64,000 nucleotides of DNA from BJGO01 sp964640655. GTDB taxonomy: Bacteria > Bacteroidota > Bacteroidia > Chitinophagales > UBA10324. A program made the position numbers and the translations under genes. This document shows, piece by piece, positions 15,877 through 24,356 of this stretch. The stretch lies in NCBI GenBank assembly GCA_964640655.1, contig CAZXFT010000008.1, forward strand, positions 1 to 64,000. Reading direction: 5' to 3'. Each line of letters begins with the position of its first letter. The stretch's first letter is position 1. Below the pieces are notes generated by a model. It was not told the DNA's origin and did not search any database. It saw only the letters and a list, made by a program, of their open reading frames with translations.

Positions 15877-18303
15877 TTATTCTGTCACTACTAATATTTC
15901 TCTTTGCATTTCAGAGTCTTTTATTATTTCTATAATGTAGGTTCCAAATCTCTCAGGAGCTATTATATATGAATGTATGACACCACTGTTAACTACTCTA
16001 CCGTCAACAGATATGACTCTGTATATGGCTCCGTCGTAGTTTTTAAGAAATATGTTATTGCCTGCTTCAACAGGGTTTGGGAAATAATTAATTGTTTTTG
16101 AATTTGGTGAAGCGTTGGATACTAAATTCAAATCTAAGTAATAGTAACCCGAATTTTCTGACCATGCAGCTAATGTATATGATCCTATAAAAGTAATTCC
16201 TCTTACCATACCGGTAATACCATCAAGACTTATCTCTGTAAATGAATTACCCTGATCAAAAGACACATATAATCGTTGTGGCACATCGTTATTATTATCT
16301 TCACAATTAATCACAGCCATCAAGTTAGCAGGTGAAACAGCAATGTGCCTGTTGCACGTTGATGGTGATGTATTAATTTCTGTCCAATCAGCACCTCTAT
16401 TTATAGTCTTATATATTTTGTTATTGTATCTGGCTAAATACAATGCGCCAGGTTCGTTTGATTTTATTGTTATCTGTGATAGTCCACCTTGCTGAGGCAA
16501 ATTTGTTAATTGCCATTGCGACTCACTCGTTTTGCGAGAATACAGTTTGTCATTATAAATAAAATAGAAAAGTCCTGTACCGTCATTATAGAGCCTTTTA
16601 TCCCGTTGCCAAATCTGAAATATCTGATTGGAAGATAATCCTTCCGACCAGGGCTGCCAGTTGAGACCTCCATTTGTACTTATATGAACCGATAATTGAT
16701 TTCCAACAGTTGACACACCAACTACTATGGTGTCGGACGAATACGGACTAACTGCCATATCAGTAACATTATTGATATTATTACCTGATATGCTGAAATA
16801 ATCAATAGCAAATTGTGTCCAGTTGTTTCCACCATCTATTGATTTATATAACTTTCCATCGCCATTATAATATCGTGAACCTCCAGCGTACAATGTATTT
16901 GGTGATATTGATGAAAACGCCACATCACTAATTTGAGTCGTCTGTAAGTCACTCAAAATCACATGTTGAGTTGTAATTCCATTATCATCAGAATAAAATA
17001 ATGGAGTATACGTACCGCAAAAAAACAATCTGCCCGAAGGATGTGATACAATGCGTCTTCCTTCGGTAATAGTCAATCCTTTACTCACATAATCCCACTT
17101 CCAATTTGCATTATTATATTCTTCACCTTCATTGCAAAGAGTGATATCTGTATTATTTGATTTCCAGATTCCAAAATTGTCACATAAAAAAGCTGAATTG
17201 CCTGATTTAGAAATGGTGAATGCGTTCGGATAAGCAATCATACGAGGCTTATAGTTGCAGATATCAGAATAGGGATAGTTGAGTTTTGATTTATTAGCAC
17301 CTGTGGAGTAAGTAGTTACTTGCCAGGTGGCACCATAGTTTAATGTTTCTATCAGTTTAGAAATTGTCCAGTTATAAGATCCTATATACCAGTGTCCACT
17401 TTCTGTAGGATGTGCCTTGATATAAAAGTTCACCCAGTTTCCATTTGGATAAACATATGAGGACCAACTGGCACCGTTATCTGTACTGAAATAGATTCGA
17501 TTTTCTGATAAAATAATCATTACTCCGGTGTTTCCTGCATCAAAGTCAAAATCCATTATCGGTTTTGAAAACAAAGACGATAAGATTTGTGTATTGATGC
17601 TGTATTTGAATAAGCCAAGATTCGAAGATGTATCGCCATTGATAACGTACCTTTCACCAGAAATGTAAATGATATTGTTGTCAGATGGAGAAAAAGATAA
17701 TCCGGAAACCCACATTTTTTCAATACCACTTTGAATAATGTTCCAGGTTGCACCGCCATCTGATGACTGAAAGACACCTCCAAGGTTTGTCCACTCATTT
17801 AGATTAAAATCGTATTGCATCTGTGCACCACAAAATAATATAGCCGTATCTGTTGGGTGAATGAGTAATGTGTTTTTACCGCCACAAGAATGACTCGTAG
17901 AGGAAACTGAAAATGGTACATCTAATTTATTCCAGTTAAGTCCGCCATCATTACTACGAAAGAAATGTGCCTTATTGGGGTTTGACCAAGGTGCTTGCCC
18001 GCAGACAGCATAAAGAACATTATTGTTTAATGGGTTGACAGCAAATCCTCGAATATAAAAATGCTCAAAGTACTTATGATGTATTGATTTCATTATAGAA
18101 ACCCATGAATTGCCCCCGTCGGTTGATTTGTAGACACCAGCTATTTTAGTTGCTGCATATAAAATATTACTATCTACAGGGTCTATTATTACATCAATCA
18201 CTTCTCCGCCACCCCATACCGGAAAGGGCTTCCATATTTGCGCTTGAGAAAATTTGCACAACATCATTATCAAATTAAGAAGAATACAAAGTCTCATTAT
18301 CAT
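15877..18303 (-). CDS. Secreted Asp-box beta-propeller protein with T9SS type A sorting domain
   Basis: 808 residues. A signal peptide (to about residue 22, SQAQ) is followed by at least eight Asp-box/BNR motifs of the form SxDxGxxW, such as STDGGNSW, SNDGGLNW, SSDGGATW and SIDGGNNW, spread over about residues 60-700, so it folds as one or two beta-propellers (sortilin/sialidase-like without obvious catalytic residues). The last ~80 residues (INYFPNPVEAGN onward, with the final GTYIIEI strand) are a Por-secretion-type sorting domain. It is exported by T9SS to the surface or medium. Role probably structural or binding. Confidence 0.85.
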   Translation of the reverse strand: MIMRLCILLNLIMMLCKFSQAQIWKPFPVWGGGEVIDVIIDPVDSNILYAATKIAGVYKSTDGGNSWVSIMKSIHHKYFEHFYIRGFAVNPLNNNVLYAVCGQAPWSNPNKAHFFRSNDGGLNWNKLDVPFSVSSTSHSCGGKNTLLIHPTDTAILFCGAQMQYDFNLNEWTNLGGVFQSSDGGATWNIIQSGIEKMWVSGLSFSPSDNNIIYISGERYVINGDTSSNLGLFKYSINTQILSSLFSKPIMDFDFDAGNTGVMIILSENRIYFSTDNGASWSSYVYPNGNWVNFYIKAHPTESGHWYIGSYNWTISKLIETLNYGATWQVTTYSTGANKSKLNYPYSDICNYKPRMIAYPNAFTISKSGNSAFLCDNFGIWKSNNTDITLCNEGEEYNNANWKWDYVSKGLTITEGRRIVSHPSGRLFFCGTYTPLFYSDDNGITTQHVILSDLQTTQISDVAFSSISPNTLYAGGSRYYNGDGKLYKSIDGGNNWTQFAIDYFSISGNNINNVTDMAVSPYSSDTIVVGVSTVGNQLSVHISTNGGLNWQPWSEGLSSNQIFQIWQRDKRLYNDGTGLFYFIYNDKLYSRKTSESQWQLTNLPQQGGLSQITIKSNEPGALYLARYNNKIYKTINRGADWTEINTSPSTCNRHIAVSPANLMAVINCEDNNNDVPQRLYVSFDQGNSFTEISLDGITGMVRGITFIGSYTLAAWSENSGYYYLDLNLVSNASPNSKTINYFPNPVEAGNNIFLKNYDGAIYRVISVDGRVVNSGVIHSYIIAPERFGTYIIEIIKDSEMQREILVVTE

Positions 18304-18330
18304 TTTTTTCAGACTCTAATCTACAAATAA

Positions 18331-18358
18331 AAAAGGGGTTGCGCTTGCAACCCCTTTT
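18331..18358 (-). terminator. Terminator of the PorP/PorE operon
   Basis: AAAAGGGGTTGC / GCAACCCCTTTT with a 4-nt loop is a strong 12-bp stem. Read leftwards it is followed by TTTTTTATTTG and lies just past the stop of the PorE-like gene. Confidence 0.85.
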
Positions 18359-18381
18359 ATGTTTATTCACAAAGTATATTA

Positions 18382-20439
18382 TTATTGATCTTGCTGCTTT
18401 TGTTCTTCTATTGTATCAACGGCATTTTCATCGAATCCGGCACTTCCCTGTTTATAAATAATCTCTTTTCCTGGAATAGAACCTATGATTTTGAAATCGG
18501 TACGACGATTTAACTGACGTCCTTCTGGATTATCCTTGCCGTTTATTTCGTTAGGTGCAATTGGTTCGGTTTCTCCCATACCGGTTGCTTTCAAACGGTC
18601 CACAGTAATTCCTTTCTTAACCATATAGTTTACAACACTTTGAGCACGATTTTGTGAGAGTTTCATGTTGTAATCATCATTACCCTTACTATCGGTATGT
18701 GAGCGTATTTCAACGACAATACTTGGGTTGTTAGTTAATACATCATAAAGCGAGTCAAGTGCAGGGAACGATTCAGGACGCAATGTAGCTTTATCGAAAT
18801 CGTAGAATATATTCTTAATTACAAGTGGACCAATAGGTATCTTTTTGATGTATATATTCACGAGCATGGTATCATTATCTTCTTTCCTTTCTACTGAAAA
18901 TGATGCACTGCCATTGAAATATCCTTGCTTTGTGGCAATCAATGAATAACTCTCAGTATGCTTGGTATCAAACAGGTAAAGAGTATCTTTTTTAGATGAT
19001 GCAGAACCAAAAGAGACATCTCCCTGAACGAGCTGTACCGTTGCACCCGGTACAACTTGTTTGGTCTCTTCATCATATACATTACCACGGACGGCATAGT
19101 AAATAATACGTGGGTATTCGAAACGCCAGATGTCGTCGCAGCAAGTTTCTGATTTTACAGAAATTGTACCTGGACGATTAGAAACCAGGTAACCGCTGTA
19201 TCGCTTGTCATCAAGTACATAATACATGTCATCAACACTGGAGTTAACAGGGTACTTTTTATTAGCAACAGGTTCCCATTTCTTAAATGCTCCAACAGTT
19301 GAAAACACATCAAGACCACCCATACCAGGCCAACCTTCAGAGCTAAAATATAAGCGATTGTTTTTTGTATCGTAATAAGGAGTTACCTCATTAAACGATG
19401 TGTTGATTTTTTTACCCAGGTTAGCCGGTGCTTGGTAAATTCCATCTTTACCTCGAACGGTATACCATATATCCATTCCGCCTTCGCCATTAGCCCGATT
19501 AGACACAAAATATACAACCTCGCCATTTTTAGAAGTAGCTATTGTAGGTTGTGTGTTAGTAGAATCAGGATCATTGAATGAACATTTCTCAGGACTTTGC
19601 CATTTGCTGTCCTTATAATTGATAACATATATATCGCAACGCATTCTCATCTTAGCATCGGGTTCACATCGTGTAAAATAGAATCGCTTTTTGTCCACAG
19701 AGAATGTACCATTACCCAAATGGAAATTACCCTTAGGTAAGGGTAAATCTTTGTAAACGATGCCCGTTTGGTAAGCTGAATCAACGATGTTTGAGACATA
19801 GAATTCTGCATAAGCCTCATTCTTTTTTACATCACTGACCATAATAATTTTATCTGATTTCAACGAGGCATAAAGTAACTTATCATTGCCCATTGGCATT
19901 GGTGAAAACTCAGTATAAGGTGCATTAACATTGGCATTCAAGTGTGTAATTTTTACAGTGTCTGGGTTAGATATCCACTTTTGTGCTAACTCACAACCAT
20001 CAGACTGTAGCTTGGCATGTTTTTTAATTTGTGATGAGTTCTGTCCCTTGTAATTCAGATACTTATCGAACTCGGTTTTAGCTTGTGGATATTTTGCATT
20101 CATCTTTAAACAAGTTGCATACATGTAGCCGGCCATTGGGTATTCAGGAGAGTTCATTTCCTTTAATGCTTTAAACCAGCGTTCAGCTTGCTTATAATCT
20201 CTAAGATAGAACTCGCAATAAGCTATCTGGCTTACAGCGTATGAGTTCTTTTCTTCTTTCTCATATACTTTTTTATAATAATCAGCTGCATTAAAATAGC
20301 TGCCAATTGAGTATAGATAATCAGCTAGTTTAAGTGCTGATTTAGCACTTAACTTTTTATCTGGATCGGAAGTTTGAGCAGAAGCAGTGCCGACACAACC
20401 GGCAAATAGAATGACTAAAAGTGTGTATTTAATTTTCAT
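18382..20439 (-). CDS. PorE-like OmpA-family protein (TPR, PD40 propeller, CRD, OmpA-C)
   Basis: 685 residues in the domain order described for the T9SS protein PorE: signal sequence (residues 1-22; LFAGC at 11-15 could also be a lipobox), TPR-like helices (about 33-155), a WD40/PD40-type propeller (about 165-430), a carboxypeptidase-regulatory-like fold (about 448-530) and an OmpA C-terminal peptidoglycan-binding domain (about 540-650; FYDFDKATL, HTDSKGND, NRRTDFKI). It would tether an outer-membrane complex to peptidoglycan. It follows the PorP/SprF gene by about 30 bp. It may be a paralogue specialised for the neighbouring adhesins rather than the core PorE. Confidence 0.85.
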   Translation of the reverse strand: MKIKYTLLVILFAGCVGTASAQTSDPDKKLSAKSALKLADYLYSIGSYFNAADYYKKVYEKEEKNSYAVSQIAYCEFYLRDYKQAERWFKALKEMNSPEYPMAGYMYATCLKMNAKYPQAKTEFDKYLNYKGQNSSQIKKHAKLQSDGCELAQKWISNPDTVKITHLNANVNAPYTEFSPMPMGNDKLLYASLKSDKIIMVSDVKKNEAYAEFYVSNIVDSAYQTGIVYKDLPLPKGNFHLGNGTFSVDKKRFYFTRCEPDAKMRMRCDIYVINYKDSKWQSPEKCSFNDPDSTNTQPTIATSKNGEVVYFVSNRANGEGGMDIWYTVRGKDGIYQAPANLGKKINTSFNEVTPYYDTKNNRLYFSSEGWPGMGGLDVFSTVGAFKKWEPVANKKYPVNSSVDDMYYVLDDKRYSGYLVSNRPGTISVKSETCCDDIWRFEYPRIIYYAVRGNVYDEETKQVVPGATVQLVQGDVSFGSASSKKDTLYLFDTKHTESYSLIATKQGYFNGSASFSVERKEDNDTMLVNIYIKKIPIGPLVIKNIFYDFDKATLRPESFPALDSLYDVLTNNPSIVVEIRSHTDSKGNDDYNMKLSQNRAQSVVNYMVKKGITVDRLKATGMGETEPIAPNEINGKDNPEGRQLNRRTDFKIIGSIPGKEIIYKQGSAGFDENAVDTIEEQKQQDQ

Positions 20440-20469
20440 TATTGTAATGTGTCTTTAGGCTTGAAAAAT

Positions 20470-21489
20470 TTAGAAACGTGGGCACCACTGTATAGGCTCA
20501 ACTTCAATAATACTGGTAATACATCCGGTATAGTTGAAAGACAATTCTAAACCACCACGATAATTTGATGCTGTATTTAAGGCTGATGTATTTACATCAT
20601 AGCTTAAACCAACTCGCATATTTTTATAATCCATGGATACAACAGGAATAATAGCATCACCAATTCTATAGTAGGCACCGAATGAAATTCGTGGATTAAA
20701 ATTACCCTGTAGTAAATAACTGAGAGCGACTCCAATATTTGTTTCAGTAGACTTTGCCTGCGACATATGTATGAATGAAGGGTGCAAAGACATTTTTTCA
20801 TTTAACGCGTATTGCAATCCACCATGGATTACTGTTCGCATATTTAATTTATTATCGCTATTGAAAAATGTTTCCTTAGGTTGATTGACGTTAAAAGCAG
20901 CCCCCCCTAGAAATACTTTAAACTTTTCACTAGGATTAAATGCCCAAAAGATTCCTGAATGAAGATTTAAATATCCAAAACTGGTTTTATTAAAATTTTC
21001 AAGGTTACCTAATGTCTGATTGAAGGAACTTCCATCCCACTGTGTTTCAAAAGTTAATAATGCCGGATCAACCCTTTTTTGAGTAAACCCTACCTGTAAC
21101 CCTATTGAAACAGAATGTTTTTTATTGACATCAGGATGAATCATATAACCACCTGAGGCAGCTATTGATAAATTATTGAGGTTACCATCACCACTACGGT
21201 CATTATATACTATTAATCCTGCACTGAGGTTTCCGGTTTTGACAAACTTTGGTGCTAGTGAATTGATATCAAATGAAACCGACGGAGTACGGAATGGAAC
21301 GGGGATACTACTCCATTGATTCTTGTAATTAGCACTGATTCTATACCGACAATCATTAATACCGGTTAAGGCCGGATTAAGTGTAAGAGGAGAGGCATAA
21401 AACTGTGAAAAGTGGATGTCCTGAGCAACAGATGTTGTTGTAATGAATAGGAGTAAGATTAATTGAAGTCGGGTAAGTGTTTTTATCAT
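20470..21489 (-). CDS. porP: PorP/SprF family type IX secretion membrane protein
   Basis: About 339 residues from the ATG at 21489; a TTG at 21498 would add three. After the signal peptide (ending SVAQ) comes the family hallmark QDIHFSQFYASPLTLNPALTG, then an amphipathic beta-barrel pattern to the C-terminus. In flavobacteria SprF supports secretion and attachment of the type B substrate SprB, and such genes usually sit next to their cargo gene, as here. Outer membrane. It lies 16 bp after the adhesin stop. Confidence 0.92.
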   Translation of the reverse strand: MIKTLTRLQLILLLFITTTSVAQDIHFSQFYASPLTLNPALTGINDCRYRISANYKNQWSSIPVPFRTPSVSFDINSLAPKFVKTGNLSAGLIVYNDRSGDGNLNNLSIAASGGYMIHPDVNKKHSVSIGLQVGFTQKRVDPALLTFETQWDGSSFNQTLGNLENFNKTSFGYLNLHSGIFWAFNPSEKFKVFLGGAAFNVNQPKETFFNSDNKLNMRTVIHGGLQYALNEKMSLHPSFIHMSQAKSTETNIGVALSYLLQGNFNPRISFGAYYRIGDAIIPVVSMDYKNMRVGLSYDVNTSALNTASNYRGGLELSFNYTGCITSIIEVEPIQWCPRF

Positions 21490-21505
21490 AAGTGGCAAAT
21501 GTCAG

Positions 21506-24334
21506 TTAGCGAAGTAAGGAAACATTTCCGTATTTCACAAACGTTTTGCCGTTGACATCAATTCCTTCGATTAGATAAACGTAAACACCCAGCTCTACCG
21601 GTGTGCCTTTTCGTGTACCATCCCACCCTTGATCGGCTACATTTGTTTGGAATACGGAGTTACCCCATCGGTCAAATATCTGAAAATTACTGAGATTAAA
21701 AATACCCCGAACAATAAAATTATATCGGTCGTTGTGGCCATCACCATTTGGTGAGAATGCATTAGGTATTACAAGGAATGTTTCATTAGTAACAACAACA
21801 ACGACTGCACGTGTAAATTGACAACCTTCATCTGTTGTAACTATAACCGTATATGTAGTTGTTTGAGTAGGAGTTGCTGTTGGTGATTCAGTGTTTGCAA
21901 ACACTAACGAAGAGTCAGGAGTCCATGAATATGAAGCGCCACCATTAACAAATAAAGAAACGCTTTCTCCGAGGAAAATTTCCTGGGTTGTACTAGTTTG
22001 TATAAATGGCTCAGGATAAACATCGATGAAAACTGTGTTTGTGTCTAAACACCCATTAGCATCACCAGCAATTACAGTATATGTTGTAGGAATAATTGGG
22101 TTAACAACAGGATTTTGAATGGTTGGATCAGAAATATTATACAATGGTCCCCAACTATATGTTACTCCTCCATTTGCTATAGGAAAGGCCTGAGTGTAAA
22201 GACATATTGTTGTATCTGCTGTAAGGGTTGAAGTGGCATCGGGGTGAACTGTCAGTATCATTGAATCCTGAACGGTACAAATAAAACCTGATGACGAAAC
22301 ACTTACAGTATATGTGGTAGTTGTCATGGGGTTGGCAACTGGATTGAATATATTCGGATCGCTCAGCCCTGTTGTAGGTGTCCAGGAATAAGTTGCACCT
22401 CCGGAAGCGTTAAGAGTTGTGCTAAACCAAGGGCATATGGCAGTATCTAACCCAGCATCAGGAATTACCTGAGTTACTTTAACTACAATGGAATCACTCA
22501 CTGAGCAGCCACCAAGCGAAGCTGTAATAAAGTATTCTGTTGTAGTTTGAGGTGAGGCCATAGTTGCGTCACATGTTGGGCAAGCTAATCCTCCGACTGG
22601 AAGCCATTGGTATAACTGACTATTTTGAGTAATTGTTGAAATCTGAATACTATCACCGTAACAAATATTTACGGTATCAGGGCCTGCATCAGCAACAGGA
22701 ACCGTTACATTCACTACTATAGTATCAAAATCCTCGCATAATGCAGCAAATGCTTTAACTATATAGGTAGTAGTTACCACAGGGTCAGCCTGCGTACTAG
22801 AACAAGTTGTACAAGCTAATCCTGTGCTCGGACTCCACTCATAATTTACTCCGGTTAATGCAGGTGTGCTTAATGTGGTTGGAAAACCTACGCACATATT
22901 CTGGTCGGAGCCTGCATCGGCATAAACCTGTACAACTTGAACAACTACTGTATCAGAAGCTGTGCAGGTGCTGGCTGAGATGGTAACTGAATATGTAGTT
23001 GTCACTGTGGGGTTAACAACAGGGAGTTGACAATCTGTACAAGATAATCCTGATGATGGAGTCCATACATAGCTAATTGCACTTCCTCCATTAACACCTA
23101 TGGTTATAGGCTCTCCCAAACACATAATAGTATCGGGGGTTGTAGCTGCCTGCATAAAATCTGCAATGTATAAAATAGCAGTATCGTATGCTGAACCACT
23201 ACAAAACTGTGGTTGATATACAATCTGAATAGATTCAAAGGGTTCCGGAACAAAATCCTGAACCGGAACAATGGAGATTAATTGTGTTTGTTGACCAGGC
23301 AAAAAGAAAACCGTATCAGAGACAAAATTTTGATAGATATAATCAATTCCAAACTGTGCTGTTCCCATAAATTGCAATGGAACCGCAACAGTATCAAGTG
23401 GTACAAAACTCAATGTCATATTAATTTCAGCATTAACACAGCCCTCAACACCTGTTGCAACATTATTTATAGGATTGATATACGTTGCTGATGGCATAAT
23501 TGAAACACCGTAGCTACTAAGAGAGCCAGCCTCAATAAAGACACCGGAGTCAAAAGCTGAATCACCTCTATCCTGAACACCTAATTTTAAGTGATAAGTT
23601 TGACAAGGTGTTACTATTGCTTTTGCCTGAAGAACTTTGGTAATTCCATCATAGATTACATCCTGCGCTACAGTACACGTATAACTTGCAGGACAAGGGC
23701 CGTTTGCAGGTCCGGAATAACAAACATAATAAGGTGAATTATTCTGACAATTTACTGTTCCAATACTTACGGGTGTAGATGTTCCCGGTATTAATGCGAT
23801 ATTTTGCTGCCCAGTAATGCCGGGGCCGCTTAGAAAAAATCCAAATACATCATTAAAGGTTGTCAACTGTCCACCGGCACCTACATACTCAGGATACTCT
23901 TCTGATCCCCACACATAGTTAAAACTTAAGGTATCTGAAGTAACGAATACATCGAACTCTAAAATACAGGCGTCATTTGTGGAGCCGCCGGGTGCCAAAG
24001 TATTCAGGTTCGCATCGCCCGGTGTTCCCCACCCTTGACTTATAAATGTATTACTGGGATTTGAAACACTTGCGAAATTTGTTGATACAGCACCACTAGT
24101 AAGCAATATACCACTGCCAATACCAATATCAGCTGAAGTTGTAGTAAACGATCCAGAAGCAGTTGATGTTCCGTCTGTCTGACAATTTGTGGTAGCATTA
24201 GTTACAATTACACCATTACCTACCAACATCTGTGCAAGAACGTTTGCATCATTATTTGGCGTAACAACCGTTTGTGCTGCGAGTGAAAGCGACATCGCAC
24301 ACAAAATAAGAGTAAGTAGTGTATTGATTTTCAT
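21506..24334 (-). CDS. Adhesin with choice-of-anchor L domain, six PKD-like repeats and T9SS type B tail
   Basis: 942 residues. After the signal peptide (to about 20) comes a choice-of-anchor L domain (about 22-270; SEEYPEYVG, NDVFGFFLSGPGI), a Calx-beta-like segment (about 285-390), then six repeats of about 72-76 residues (about 393-848), the first three with a CxxC pair (SCTDC, ACTTC, ACPTC). The last ~94 residues are the gliding-motility-associated type B sorting domain (NAFSPNGDGHND, IFDRWGNSVF, GVYVYLI). It should be a long surface filament or adhesin exported by T9SS. It is 22 bp downstream of a paralogue and upstream of PorP/SprF. Confidence 0.88.
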   Translation of the reverse strand: MKINTLLTLILCAMSLSLAAQTVVTPNNDANVLAQMLVGNGVIVTNATTNCQTDGTSTASGSFTTTSADIGIGSGILLTSGAVSTNFASVSNPSNTFISQGWGTPGDANLNTLAPGGSTNDACILEFDVFVTSDTLSFNYVWGSEEYPEYVGAGGQLTTFNDVFGFFLSGPGITGQQNIALIPGTSTPVSIGTVNCQNNSPYYVCYSGPANGPCPASYTCTVAQDVIYDGITKVLQAKAIVTPCQTYHLKLGVQDRGDSAFDSGVFIEAGSLSSYGVSIMPSATYINPINNVATGVEGCVNAEINMTLSFVPLDTVAVPLQFMGTAQFGIDYIYQNFVSDTVFFLPGQQTQLISIVPVQDFVPEPFESIQIVYQPQFCSGSAYDTAILYIADFMQAATTPDTIMCLGEPITIGVNGGSAISYVWTPSSGLSCTDCQLPVVNPTVTTTYSVTISASTCTASDTVVVQVVQVYADAGSDQNMCVGFPTTLSTPALTGVNYEWSPSTGLACTTCSSTQADPVVTTTYIVKAFAALCEDFDTIVVNVTVPVADAGPDTVNICYGDSIQISTITQNSQLYQWLPVGGLACPTCDATMASPQTTTEYFITASLGGCSVSDSIVVKVTQVIPDAGLDTAICPWFSTTLNASGGATYSWTPTTGLSDPNIFNPVANPMTTTTYTVSVSSSGFICTVQDSMILTVHPDATSTLTADTTICLYTQAFPIANGGVTYSWGPLYNISDPTIQNPVVNPIIPTTYTVIAGDANGCLDTNTVFIDVYPEPFIQTSTTQEIFLGESVSLFVNGGASYSWTPDSSLVFANTESPTATPTQTTTYTVIVTTDEGCQFTRAVVVVVTNETFLVIPNAFSPNGDGHNDRYNFIVRGIFNLSNFQIFDRWGNSVFQTNVADQGWDGTRKGTPVELGVYVYLIEGIDVNGKTFVKYGNVSLLR

Positions 24335-24356
24335 AGGTTTATAGGTTTTTTTATTC

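Noticed and set aside
21790..23156. Regular repeats in the adhesin gene considered as a CRISPR array
   Set aside because: The repeats are about 220 bp, diverged, in frame and coding; there are no short identical repeats with spacers and no cas gene.
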